Origin: Acidobacteriota bacterium
Lineage (GTDB): Bacteria; Acidobacteriota; Thermoanaerobaculia; Thermoanaerobaculales; Sulfomarinibacteraceae
Length of the DNA stretch: 56,105 nt
Direction: 5' to 3'
NCBI GenBank assembly: GCA_022340775.1
Contig: JAJDNH010000047.1
Location: 1 to 56,105 of the forward strand
This document shows positions 8,156-16,423 of the stretch, one piece after another. Position numbers and translations under genes: made by a program. The stretch's first letter is position 1. Each line of letters starts with the position of its first letter. The notes beneath the pieces were generated by a model. That model was not told where the DNA came from. It saw nothing but the letters and a program-made list of their open reading frames with translations, and searched no databases.

Positions 8156-9268
8156 TCAGGCGAGGGTTGAGTCGTCGTCGTCCGGATCCGGGTCGGTTGT
8201 GGCGAGGGCCGCGTCGAGACGATCGGGCTCGTCGAGCGCGAGGCCGAGGGTGCGCACGGTGCGGCGGATGCCGTAGGGACCCCTGGCGACGACCGGCCGC
8301 TCCAGCTCCAGGATCTTCCAGGAGGCGCCGGGCAGTACCAGCTTGAGGTCGACGACACCCTTCATCATCTCCTCGTCCACGGTCGGGGCGCGCAGGCCGA
8401 CGATGTCGTCAAGTGCAACGTCGAGCCGCCACCGCAGCCCGAAGCGGATGCGCAGGGCCCCGTTCTCGATACGCATGGGCCGAGAGCGGCAGGCCCGCCA
8501 GTCGCCCACGATCCACAGCAGGCCGTACACTCCGAGCGCCGTCAAGATCCACGCCACCGGCTGGCTCCAACTACGGACGAATAGGTGCAGCGCCGGGATC
8601 TCCGCCAGGGTGACCAGGGCGAGCATCACGACGACCGCCCCGTACGCGCTCTGCCGGTGGTAGGTCAGAGCCCCGTTGTGCGTGTCGGCTCCGCTGGCGT
8701 CCGCCGCGGCTGCGGTCGTCACCCGGCCGCCGGGCCTCCGGGCCAGCGCGTAGTACAGCACCGAGAACTCGTACGACAGGATCTCCGCGAGGCGGCCCCG
8801 GCCCACGATCTCGGTGGTGGCGTCGAGGATCATGTCCTGGGCATCGAAGAAGCCACCGCCCGCACCCCGCGCGACCACTTTCCTCCTCGCCCTGGCGATC
8901 CGCCGGAACAGGTAGACGATGAGCAGCAGCTCCAGCGGTGCGACCGCCAGATCCATCACGCGCAGCGCGCCGTCCCGCCCGAGGGGCAGCACGAACCGGG
9001 CCACCATCATGGAGGTGAAGAAGAGAGCCAACAGTGCCCGCGCCGACCAGCCGAAGTCCCGGCGCAGCATCCACCAGGCCACCAGGGAGACGGTGACGGT
9101 GAGATCGAAGGTTGCCGCAGCGGTCACCACCATGGGGTGCTGCGCGGCCGGCGAGGCGAGCGCGGCGGCGCGGGCAAGGACAACGATCGTCGCCACGACC
9201 AGGCCGCACGCGGCCACGCTGAGGCTGCGGGGAAGAGGCGTGAGGGCCAGCTCTCGAGCGGAAGACAT
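8156..9268 (-). CDS. Six-TM integral membrane protein of unknown function with PH-like C-terminus
   Basis: 370 residues; I do not recognise the family. Hydrophobic segments occur at about residues 15-37, 45-68, 80-97, 105-122, 208-230 and 238-258. Between TM4 and TM5 is a cytoplasmic-looking loop of about 85 residues that begins with Arg-rich RRIARARRKVV. After TM6 the soluble C-terminus (RPMRIENGALRIRFGLRWRLDVALDDIVGLRAP) has a beta-strand pattern like bacterial PH (bPH2) domains found in other membrane proteins; this is inferred from pattern only. It ends in an Asp-rich tail. AAAGGGG lies five bases upstream of the ATG. It stands alone between repeat-filled gaps, so context does not suggest a role. 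Confidence 0.65.
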   Translation of the reverse strand: MSSARELALTPLPRSLSVAACGLVVATIVVLARAAALASPAAQHPMVVTAAATFDLTVTVSLVAWWMLRRDFGWSARALLALFFTSMMVARFVLPLGRDGALRVMDLAVAPLELLLIVYLFRRIARARRKVVARGAGGGFFDAQDMILDATTEIVGRGRLAEILSYEFSVLYYALARRPGGRVTTAAAADASGADTHNGALTYHRQSAYGAVVVMLALVTLAEIPALHLFVRSWSQPVAWILTALGVYGLLWIVGDWRACRSRPMRIENGALRIRFGLRWRLDVALDDIVGLRAPTVDEEMMKGVVDLKLVLPGASWKILELERPVVARGPYGIRRTVRTLGLALDEPDRLDAALATTDPDPDDDDSTLA

Positions 9269-9356
9269 CGTAACCCCTTTCTAGCCACCGGCCGGGGGAG
9301 CCTACCACGTTGGGCAACGAGGTGAGGGACGAACTTCTTCCTCTCCCCGCCGACCA

Positions 9357-9522
9357 GCGATTAGGTGACTAGGTCATGACGTGATCAGGTTGCCCCCACC
9401 CACCCGAGGAAACCACCCGCCCAGGTTCTTCGTCGGCGACGCTCCTCAGAATGACACCAAGGGGTCTGACCGAGACCACCACGCTTCGTGTCACCCTGAT
9501 GGGCGAGCGCGGATTCTCCCCG
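9357..9522. repeat. Repeat module plus degenerate palindromic element
   Basis: GATTAGGTGACTAGGTCATG (about 9357-9390) belongs to the TGATTAAG family. It is followed by a fourth copy of the palindromic element: left arm at about 9417-9460 (GGTTCTTCGTCGG, CTCCTCAGAATGACACC) and a diverged right arm at about 9481-9522 (GTGTCACCCTGATGGGCGAG). Confidence 0.65.
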
Positions 9523-9534
9523 GGGACGGCGATA

Positions 9535-11694
9535 TCAGGGTCGCGGCCTCGGTCGTGCTCGCTGGCGGCAGCGACGCGCGATGCTCGGCGCCGGCTGCGG
9601 CGCGGGCACAGTGACCTGGTGGGTGACGACGTCCGATCCCCGGCCGTTGGTCACGGTCAGCTGGACCACAAACGTGCCGGACGTCGCATAGGTATGTGAG
9701 GGGCTCCGCTCGCTCGAGGTGCCGCCGTCACCGAAATCCCAGCTCCAGCTTGTCGGGCCGTACAGGCTTCGGTCAGTGAACTCGACGTTCCAGGCAAGGC
9801 TGTGTTGCCCAAACGCCGCCTGCGGCCCCCGGCACTCGGTGGTGAGGATGTACACGGAGGACCAATCCGCCACGTAAGCGACACCCTCGGACACTGTGAC
9901 ATTCTCAGCGTACCCCGCTGTGTCGTAGCTCCCGAGAAAGCTCGGAAGCGCGGGATTCCCCACGTCGATGACCTGAAGACCCGACTCCCAGCCCGCCACA
10001 TAGGCTGCGCTCCCGGAGACCGTGATGCCCATTGCGGGCGCGGGCATCGCGTAGCTCCCCACCAGGGCCGGCCTGGTGGGACCGGAGACGTCGATGATCT
10101 GAAGCCCGTACATCCAATCCACCACATACGCGAGGTTCCCGGAAACCGCCACGGCAGTGGTGGGAGGTCCAAAGGCAGCGAAGCTCCCCAGTAGCGCCGG
10201 GTTGCCAGGATCTGACACGTCGATGATCTGAAGGCCGGTCTGCTGAACCGCCACGTACGCGGTACTGCCGGCAACCGCGACTCCGACCGCGCATCCAGGT
10301 GTGGCGTAGCTCCCCAGCCACACCGGGTTCGCTGGATCCGCCACATCAATGATCTGCAGGCCCGAGCAGCGGTCCGCCACGTAGGCGATGGTGCCGGAGA
10401 GTGCCACGTCAAGGGCCGCAGCAGGCGTGTCGTAGCTCCCGAGAACCGCCGGGCTCGAGGCGTCCGATACGTCAACGATCTGAAGACCGGAGCCCCCATC
10501 GGCCACATAGGCGACGCTCCCCGAAACAGCGACCCCTATTGCGGCCCCCGGCGTGGCATGGCTCCCCAACGGCACTGGGTTTGCTGGATCGGTGATATCG
10601 ATGATGTGAAGGCCGGAGCCCCCATCGGCCACATAGGCGATGCTCCCCGAGATCGCAACGTCAAAGGCCCCTCCAGGAGTGGTGAAGCTCCCGAGAAGGT
10701 CCGGCTTCGTAGGATCCGAAACATCGATGGTCTCGAAGCCGGAGTCGAGCTCCGCCAGATAGGCGATGTCCCCGGAGACCGTGACGCCGAGCGCGCCCTC
10801 CGACATGCCGTAACTCCCTACCCGCGTCGGATGAGCTGGATCGGTCACATCGACGACGTGAAGACCGTACAACCAATCGACCACATACGCGAAGCTCCCC
10901 GACACCCCCACTCTCACGGCGGGACCCGGTGTGTAGGCACTCGCCAGCCACCTCGGCTGCGAAGGATCTGCAACGTCGACAACCTCGAGACCTAACTCCT
11001 CAACTGGCACGAACGCAATGCTCCCTGACACTGCAACGTCCCAGGCAGGTACGGCCGTGAGGTAGCCCCCCAGCAGCCTTGGGTGCGCAGGATCCGAGAC
11101 ATCGACAACCTCGAGACCCGAGTAGCCATCTGCCACATACGCCGTGCTCCCGGCGATCGCCACGCTCGAGGCGTAGCCCGGCAGGTCATAGCTCCCGAGC
11201 AGTGCCGGGCTCGCGGGCTCCGCCACGTCGATGATCTGAAGACCTGAGGTGCCGTCCGCCACGTAGGCGGTGTTCCCAGAAACCGCCACGTCTTCGGCCG
11301 ACCATGTGTGCCAGCCCGCCAGCTTGTGCGGCCGCAGGGGATCCGACACGTCCACCATGAACAGACCGGAGGCGCCGTCAGCGAGCAGCACCAGGGTCCC
11401 GGAGCCGATGGCAACAGCTTTGGCCGGCTCGGGCGCGTGCCAGTGGGCCACTCGAGTGGGTCGTGCAGGATCGCTGACGTCCCACACACCGAGCCCGTAC
11501 GAGTCGGCCCCAAAAGCGTAGCCTCCACGAACAGCCAGATCGCGGAGATAAGCGGCATTCGTGTATCCGATAGCAGACCTGGCGGCCAGCGCCGGGCAGC
11601 CCTGACCCCAGGAACTCCCGGCCGGAACCATACCCAGGCACAGTGCGGCCGTCATCAGCCAGACAGAGCCGCAGCAGACTTGAGCTCGAGACAT
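9535..11694 (-). CDS. Secreted LVIVD-repeat beta-propeller protein with C-terminal PKD domain
   Basis: A 719-residue protein with a signal peptide (MSRAQVCCGSVWLMTAALCLGMVPAGSSWGQ). I count 14 repeats of about 42 residues following the consensus GSYxTPGxAxxVAVSGxxAYVADGxSGLQIIDVSDPxxPxLL (LVIVD family, Pfam 08309); the first and last are degenerate. LVIVD repeats are thought to build beta-propellers, and 14 would suit two seven-bladed propellers. A PKD domain follows near the C-terminus (FTDRSLYGPTSWSWDFGDGG then HTYATSGTFVVQLTVTN), and then a short basic tail (RRCRQRARPRPRP). The start at 11694 is chosen because it gives the signal peptide and has AAGGGGG upstream. The role is probably extracellular adhesion or binding; no catalytic motif is seen. 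Confidence 0.88.
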   Translation of the reverse strand: MSRAQVCCGSVWLMTAALCLGMVPAGSSWGQGCPALAARSAIGYTNAAYLRDLAVRGGYAFGADSYGLGVWDVSDPARPTRVAHWHAPEPAKAVAIGSGTLVLLADGASGLFMVDVSDPLRPHKLAGWHTWSAEDVAVSGNTAYVADGTSGLQIIDVAEPASPALLGSYDLPGYASSVAIAGSTAYVADGYSGLEVVDVSDPAHPRLLGGYLTAVPAWDVAVSGSIAFVPVEELGLEVVDVADPSQPRWLASAYTPGPAVRVGVSGSFAYVVDWLYGLHVVDVTDPAHPTRVGSYGMSEGALGVTVSGDIAYLAELDSGFETIDVSDPTKPDLLGSFTTPGGAFDVAISGSIAYVADGGSGLHIIDITDPANPVPLGSHATPGAAIGVAVSGSVAYVADGGSGLQIVDVSDASSPAVLGSYDTPAAALDVALSGTIAYVADRCSGLQIIDVADPANPVWLGSYATPGCAVGVAVAGSTAYVAVQQTGLQIIDVSDPGNPALLGSFAAFGPPTTAVAVSGNLAYVVDWMYGLQIIDVSGPTRPALVGSYAMPAPAMGITVSGSAAYVAGWESGLQVIDVGNPALPSFLGSYDTAGYAENVTVSEGVAYVADWSSVYILTTECRGPQAAFGQHSLAWNVEFTDRSLYGPTSWSWDFGDGGTSSERSPSHTYATSGTFVVQLTVTNGRGSDVVTHQVTVPAPQPAPSIARRCRQRARPRPRP

Positions 11695-11897
11695 CACCGC
11701 CCACCCCCTTCGGCCTTCCGGTCGCTGGTACGCGCACGCTCCGAAAACCGGCACGCCTCGCGCACCACTGCTCCGCGAGCGGAGAATGCACGACCTGAGG
11801 AGGTTGCCCCCGGGCTCACTAACTGCCGAAATGCCAGCTCCTTGGCCTCAATGTCGGTGTTTCTTGGTCGTCTGTCAACGCCGGGGTCGGCCCGGGA

Positions 11898-12069
11898 AGA
11901 TGGGAAACGGGAAACGAGCGCCCACCCGACCGCGAGGTGAGGAGGTAAGAAGGTGAGCAAGTGAGGATGGCCCGCCCGCCCAGAAGACGCTAGACGTGAG
12001 AAGCGAGACGTCCACCCGCCCACCCAGGGAAACGGAAGACGGGAAACGGGAAACGCCAGAAGCCAGATG
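11898..12069. repeat. Short-period intergenic repeat modules (gap 11695-12238)
   Basis: The 544-bp divergent gap contains GGGAAACGGGAAACGAG, GAGGTGAGGAGGTAAGAAGG, GACGCTAGACGTGAGAAG and GGGAAACGGAAGACGGG runs with CCCACCCGCCC linkers. The flanks (11695-11890 and 12070-12230) show no gene. Confidence 0.75.
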
Positions 12070-12238
12070 TGGCCCAATCGCCCGGGCCAGTAGCGGAGGG
12101 ATCCACGCGATTGGGGGACGGAAGGGGTACGGTCGGTTCGGGGTTGAGTATCGGGGGCGCCCGTGCGCCGGGGGTGGTCTGCGAGCGCGCGAAAGGGTGC
12201 TCCGCGATGCCGGCTGAGCTGCAACACTGGAGGACACC

Positions 12239-13240
12239 ATGGAGTACACACGACTGGGCAACACCGGGCTGACCGTCTCTCGGATCTGCCTCGGCTGCAT
12301 GAGCTACGGCGACCCCACGGCGACGGTGGGGAACTCACCGCTGCGCTGGGAGTGGGCGCTGGACGAGAAGCAGGCACGACCGTTCTTCAAGCGCGCCATC
12401 GAGCTCGGCATCAACTTCTTCGACACCGCCAACGTGTACTCGTTCGGGGCCAGCGAGGAGATCACCGGCCGTGCGCTGCGGGACTTCGCGCGCCGCGAGG
12501 ACCTCGTCATCGCGACCAAGGTCTGGGGGATCATGCGCCCCGGCCCGAACGGCGGCGGGCTGTCGCGCAAGGCGATCCTGCACGAGATCGACGCCAGCCT
12601 GAAGCGGCTCGGAACCGATTACGTGGACCTGTACCAGATTCACCGCTGGGACGACACGGTGCCGATCGAGGAGACCATGGGGGCCCTCAACGACGTGGTG
12701 CGCGCCGGCAAGGCGCGGTACATCGGCGCGTCCTCGATGTACGCGTGGCAGTTCGCCAAGGCCCAGCAGGTGGCCGAGTCCAGCGGCTGGACGCGCTTCG
12801 TGTCGATGCAGAACCACTACAACCTGCTGTACCGCGAGGAGGAGCGCGAGATGATCCCCTTGTGCCTCGACCAGGGCGTCGGGCTGATCCCGTGGAGCCC
12901 GCTGGCGCGCGGGTACCTGGCGCGCCCGCCACAGGCGAAGGGGACCAAGCGGTCGAAGAGCGACCGCTTCGGGCAGACGCTGTACTCGGCGATGGCCGAG
13001 GCGGATGGGCGGGTCATCGCCGAGGTCGACAGGATGGCGAAGGCGCGCAAAGTGCCGAACGCGCAGATCGCGCTCGCCTGGATGCTGCAGAAGCCGGGCG
13101 TGGCGGCGCCGATCATCGGCGCGACCAAGATGGACCACCTCGAGGAGGCGGTGGGCGCGCTCGACGTCGAGCTGTCGCCCGACGAGGTCGCGGCGCTCGA
13201 GGCGCCGTACGTGCCGCATCCGATCGCGGGGCATAGCTGA
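12239..13240 (+). CDS. Aldo/keto reductase
   Basis: 333 residues, the normal length for the family. It starts MEYTRLGNTGLTVSRICLGCM, the usual N-terminal strand and first barrel strand. The catalytic tetrad is visible: Asp and Tyr in FFDTANVYSFGASE, Lys in VIATKVWG and His in LYQIHRWDD. The C-terminal NADPH-binding region is also present (IPWSPLARGYLA, and AAPIIGATKMDHLEEA). Family members reduce aldehydes and ketones with NADPH; the sequence resembles the YajO/general stress AKR group, but the substrate is unknown. GGAGG lies five bases before the ATG. It is cytoplasmic and monocistronic between repeat-filled gaps. Confidence 0.93.
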   Translation: MEYTRLGNTGLTVSRICLGCMSYGDPTATVGNSPLRWEWALDEKQARPFFKRAIELGINFFDTANVYSFGASEEITGRALRDFARREDLVIATKVWGIMRPGPNGGGLSRKAILHEIDASLKRLGTDYVDLYQIHRWDDTVPIEETMGALNDVVRAGKARYIGASSMYAWQFAKAQQVAESSGWTRFVSMQNHYNLLYREEEREMIPLCLDQGVGLIPWSPLARGYLARPPQAKGTKRSKSDRFGQTLYSAMAEADGRVIAEVDRMAKARKVPNAQIALAWMLQKPGVAAPIIGATKMDHLEEAVGALDVELSPDEVAALEAPYVPHPIAGHS

Positions 13241-13259
13241 GGGGAAGCCCCGCCCGCCC

Positions 13260-13391
13260 GGTGACTAAGTGATTAAGTCATTAGGTGATTAGGTTTCCCC
13301 CGCCCGTCCGGGAGAAGGGAAACGGAAGACGGGAAACGCTCCACCCGCCCACCCGGGAGACGCAAGACGTAAGACGCGAGATGCTAGACGT
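13260..13391. repeat. Short-period intergenic repeat modules
   Basis: GTGACTAAGTGATTAAGTC (period 8-9), GGGAAACGGAAGACGGG (period 7) and GACGCAAGACGTAAGACG (period 7) lie between convergent genes, with C-rich linkers. Confidence 0.8.
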
Positions 13392-13489
13392 GCCCCCGCC
13401 TACCCGGTATTACGGTAACGGGGTCACGGGGCGCCTGGCCTGCATTCATCCTGGAGCTATGCGGCGCCGTCCCTCTCCACTCGTAGTTG

Positions 13490-15445
13490 CTAGCAGCCCG
13501 TAGCTGCGGTCACTCGGCTCGTGGGCGGTGGGACGCCGACGTCACAGCAGTAGTTGTCGAGCACCGCGGCAAGCGTCTCGCGGGCCCGGTTAATCGTCGA
13601 CGCGGTGGTGTTTACGATCGCAGCCCTGATCATCCCCAGGGCATCGGCCGGGAAGATCCTGGCTGCTTCGGCGTGCGCGAGCGCTCCGCGGAGAAGGCCC
13701 TTGATGTTCGAGATGGGCTCCCCGGACTGTCCGATGAACTGCATCCGCGCGTGAGCCCAGGCGAGAATCTGGCCGGTCCCGTAGATGTTGGCCAGCACAG
13801 CGCCGCTGTACTGTGTGCACCGCAGGTCACGTAGCTGCCCCGACAAGCCGGCTTCGGTTGACCGGATTACGCACCGGCTCTCATTGGTGATACCGAGCTG
13901 ACCCACCCTCTCGATCGTGACGTTAATCAGGACCTCCGGAGCCACGAAAATCTCCGCCGCCTCGGCATGAGCGCGTGCTGCCTCCAGCATTCGCACAACC
14001 GTGGCTTGGTTGGCGGGATACCAGGCATACACGTCCGCCCAACCCAGCTGGACGCCGGTGTTGTAGACGTGCAGGAGGCACGCTCGGCCCAACGTAGGGA
14101 TGGGCCAGGGCTCGCCGGTGCGGAGTCGATCGTACGCGTCCTTGGCCTGGATGATTCCGGCCCCCGAGTGGTTGTCCCAGCCTCTGGGCCCGATGTCCTT
14201 GGCGGTTTGCATGAGGAGCGTCTTCACCCGGTTTTGCGTGAGGTCACAGTTGACCTGCAACAGCAGCGCTACAACGCCGGCGGCGATCGGCGTCGCTGCG
14301 GAGGTGCCCGTATCGCTCGGGCTGCTCGGGTTCTGGGTCGGAAAGTAACCGGCGAAATGGGTCAATGAGCAGAAGTCCGGCTTGCGCGCGCAGAGGGAGG
14401 CGGGGCCCTGGCTGCTGTACCCGACCCACTGCTCGCGGAGGTTCGCGGCACCGACTGTCATGACCCACTCATGTCCGTTGGCACCCCAGATGCTGTGCCC
14501 CGGACCGGTGTCGGACCCGCAGCTCCCGGCAGGACACGTCTCCCCACAGTTGCCGGCTGCGAAGAGGACCAGGATCCCTTCATCGAGGGCCTCTTCGACC
14601 GTTCGCGTGAAGGGATGATCGGGGTTGACAGCGTAATCCGGGGCCCAGTCCCGTTGATACACGCCCCAGCTGTTGGAGAGGATATGAGGTGTTCCGACGA
14701 TACGGTGGCGGTCAATTACCCACCGGTACGCTGCGAGCGCGATACTGATGGTATCGGGGATCGTCGGCCCACCTGAGATTCGGATGTCGAAGATGTTCGC
14801 TCCCGGAGCCATGCCGAGGGCGTCCCACGCCGTCATGTTGCCGTGCTCGTCCCAGCCTGCGATCGTTCCCCAATCGTCCGGCCAACCCCCACTAACGCGC
14901 GGAATCCTCGGGATCTGGCCCGGCTGCGGCGGCCGGCCCTGAGCCGCGATACCCCCGTCGACGATCCCGATCACGATGCCACAGCCCTTCACGCCTTCGG
15001 CCCAGATCTTGTCGGCGCCGAGGTAGGCTGCCACGGCAGGGATATCCCCGATCGCAGGGTTCCCGTATGTACAGTCGCACGGCGGGATCGGACATGGACC
15101 CTTGCTCATCCCAGGCATGATTACTCGGTCCGAGGCTCTCGGGCTCATGTCTCCGAACGGAGCGATCGGCGCATCGAACCACACTCGGATCACCTCCGGC
15201 CTGGCCTCGAGCCGGGGAATATCGGCCGCGTCGATGGTTCCTCTAACCACCACGACCTCGAGGTTCCTGGCTGCGAACTCCTCGACTTGGTCGGAGGTCG
15301 GCCTGACCGGAACTGCATCGTAGGATGAATCGAGCGAAAAAGAAGGGGCGTCCAGACCCCTTGCCAGCGCCATTACCTCCCCGCCCTTGCTGCCGGAGGG
15401 CACCCTCAACTCCACCAGCACTCGTACACGCTTCTGGTCGCCCAT
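13490..15445 (-). CDS. S8-family subtilase variant without signal peptide, duplicated C-terminal helical domain
   Basis: 651 residues. The subtilase core includes Asp in GIVIGIVDGGI, His in DEHGNMTAWDALGMAP, the oxyanion Asn in VLFAAGN and Ser in TGTSAATPIAAG. The His loop is unusual: only about ten residues separate the His from GMAPGA, against about twenty in subtilisin, and the canonical HGTHVAG is replaced. Residues about 1-95 look like a pro- or N-domain. The C-terminal part contains two related helical stretches (ARAHAEAAEIF and GALAHAEAARIF). The start MGDQKRVRV has GGAGAGG upstream and no secretory signal, so the enzyme is predicted to stay intracellular. It is divergent from two small genes across a 164-bp promoter region with a perfect dyad. 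Its substrate is unknown. Confidence 0.85.
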   Translation of the reverse strand: MGDQKRVRVLVELRVPSGSKGGEVMALARGLDAPSFSLDSSYDAVPVRPTSDQVEEFAARNLEVVVVRGTIDAADIPRLEARPEVIRVWFDAPIAPFGDMSPRASDRVIMPGMSKGPCPIPPCDCTYGNPAIGDIPAVAAYLGADKIWAEGVKGCGIVIGIVDGGIAAQGRPPQPGQIPRIPRVSGGWPDDWGTIAGWDEHGNMTAWDALGMAPGANIFDIRISGGPTIPDTISIALAAYRWVIDRHRIVGTPHILSNSWGVYQRDWAPDYAVNPDHPFTRTVEEALDEGILVLFAAGNCGETCPAGSCGSDTGPGHSIWGANGHEWVMTVGAANLREQWVGYSSQGPASLCARKPDFCSLTHFAGYFPTQNPSSPSDTGTSAATPIAAGVVALLLQVNCDLTQNRVKTLLMQTAKDIGPRGWDNHSGAGIIQAKDAYDRLRTGEPWPIPTLGRACLLHVYNTGVQLGWADVYAWYPANQATVVRMLEAARAHAEAAEIFVAPEVLINVTIERVGQLGITNESRCVIRSTEAGLSGQLRDLRCTQYSGAVLANIYGTGQILAWAHARMQFIGQSGEPISNIKGLLRGALAHAEAARIFPADALGMIRAAIVNTTASTINRARETLAAVLDNYCCDVGVPPPTSRVTAATGC

Positions 15446-15559
15446 GCTGTTCCTCTCCTTCCTCGGCGTGCCGCAAGTTACTCGCAGAGGACCCTCAAGC
15501 CAGCATCTTCAATCTCTGTACTCGCCTGTTGACTCGATCGTACCGCAGCTTCTCTTGAC

Positions 15560-15577
15560 GCACATGTTGATATGTGC
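15560..15577. promoter_or_regulatory. 18-bp palindrome, possible operator
   Basis: GCACAT-gttgat-ATGTGC is a perfect six-base dyad with a six-base spacer in the divergent region between the S8 protease and the two small plus-strand genes. A TTGACG hexamer overlaps its left side. Its position suits a regulator controlling one or both sides, but no regulator is encoded nearby. Confidence 0.35.
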
Positions 15578-15609
15578 TGTCGTGGTTCTCCAAAGGGACG
15601 GGCAACAAG

Positions 15610-15921
15610 ATGACCGACGCGGACTGTGGGCTGACGCGATTGTATGGCTATGTGCGCCGTACCGGAACGACGCAGGGCCTCGAAGGCATCATCGTCACGG
15701 CGACGACGCCGGACGGCCAGTACCACGACTCCACCAGCTCCGGGGAGAACGGGCTCTATGCTATCCACTTCCCGCGTGGAAGCGGCAACTGGACGCTGCA
15801 CTTCAAGGACCCGCGGGGCACGTACGGGACAACCGAGACCGGGGCGCTCATCCTCCATATCGAGGAGCAACAGCAGAACGTGGTCTTCCTTTCGTCGCTG
15901 GCGGACGGCGACGCCGGTTGA
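15610..15921 (+). CDS. Small Ig-like / carboxypeptidase-regulatory-like beta domain protein
   Basis: 103 residues from the ATG at 15610 (MTDADCGLTRLYGYVRR). The pattern TRLYGYVRRTG, GLEGIIVTATTPDG, STSSGENGLYAIHFPRG resembles the CarboxypepD_reg/SdrD B-like fold: a seven-stranded beta domain with a conserved 'T..G.Y' strand. There is no signal peptide, so it may act in the cytoplasm with its divergent S8 protease neighbour. The track ORF starts 12 codons earlier; I prefer 15610 because AAAGGGA lies upstream and the earlier codons look non-coding. The next gene starts 37 bp downstream on the same strand, so the pair is probably one operon. Confidence 0.6.
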   Translation: MTDADCGLTRLYGYVRRTGTTQGLEGIIVTATTPDGQYHDSTSSGENGLYAIHFPRGSGNWTLHFKDPRGTYGTTETGALILHIEEQQQNVVFLSSLADGDAG

Positions 15922-15958
15922 CAACTCTCAGAGTGACGGATCGCAGGAGGTGATGGCC

Positions 15959-16366
15959 ATGACGCTCCAGGTCACAAAATGGCTGGCACGGCTTACTGGC
16001 AAGAGAGGTGGGCTCGTCTTGCCCTTCGACGCGCGCTTCAACGGCGGCAACTGGAACAACCGGTTGCCCCTGAGCCGCATCGGGGGCACCGCCAACTGGG
16101 AAGTGTTCGTGGACTTCGCCAGCCAGATGGACCCGAACGATCCGTCCTACCCCCGGTACGCCCGACTCGAGGACAGCGGTGACTTCGCGCTCCTCACGTT
16201 CAACTGCACCTGGTCCATGCGGGCCGGAGTCCAGTATGGCGTCCCGGGCAGCCAGGGACCCGTCCCGAACGCCGTCGGTCGCCGCGACGTTCGAATCACG
16301 CTGCTCAACGGTGCCCAACAGCCGCTCCTCTCCCAGAGTGGCAGCTACTTCATCGATCCTGGCTAG
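15959..16366 (+). CDS. Conserved-looking hypothetical protein
   Basis: 135 residues (MTLQVTKWLARLTGKRGGLV). I do not recognise a family. The sequence is beta-rich and aromatic (FNGGNWNNRLPLSRIGG, TANWEVFVDF, FALLTFNCTWSMRAGVQYG, DVRITLLNGAQQ), with no signal peptide or membrane segment. The track ORF begins 105 codons upstream but overlaps the preceding gene out of frame. GGAGG lies eight bases before the ATG at 15959, which decides the start. It follows the small Ig-like gene and is divergent from the intracellular subtilase, so the three may be functionally linked. Convergent with the epimerase gene, 57 bp away. Confidence 0.55.
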   Translation: MTLQVTKWLARLTGKRGGLVLPFDARFNGGNWNNRLPLSRIGGTANWEVFVDFASQMDPNDPSYPRYARLEDSGDFALLTFNCTWSMRAGVQYGVPGSQGPVPNAVGRRDVRITLLNGAQQPLLSQSGSYFIDPG

Positions 16367-16423
16367 CCGCGTGGCTCATCGTGCCGCCGCCCCGACTACC
16401 TGCGCCAGATCAACCGCCACTGC

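Noticed and set aside
9700-11600. Regular 126-bp DNA repeats as satellite or CRISPR-like DNA
   Set aside because: The period is a multiple of three and stays in frame with a signal-peptide protein; it is explained by LVIVD coding repeats.
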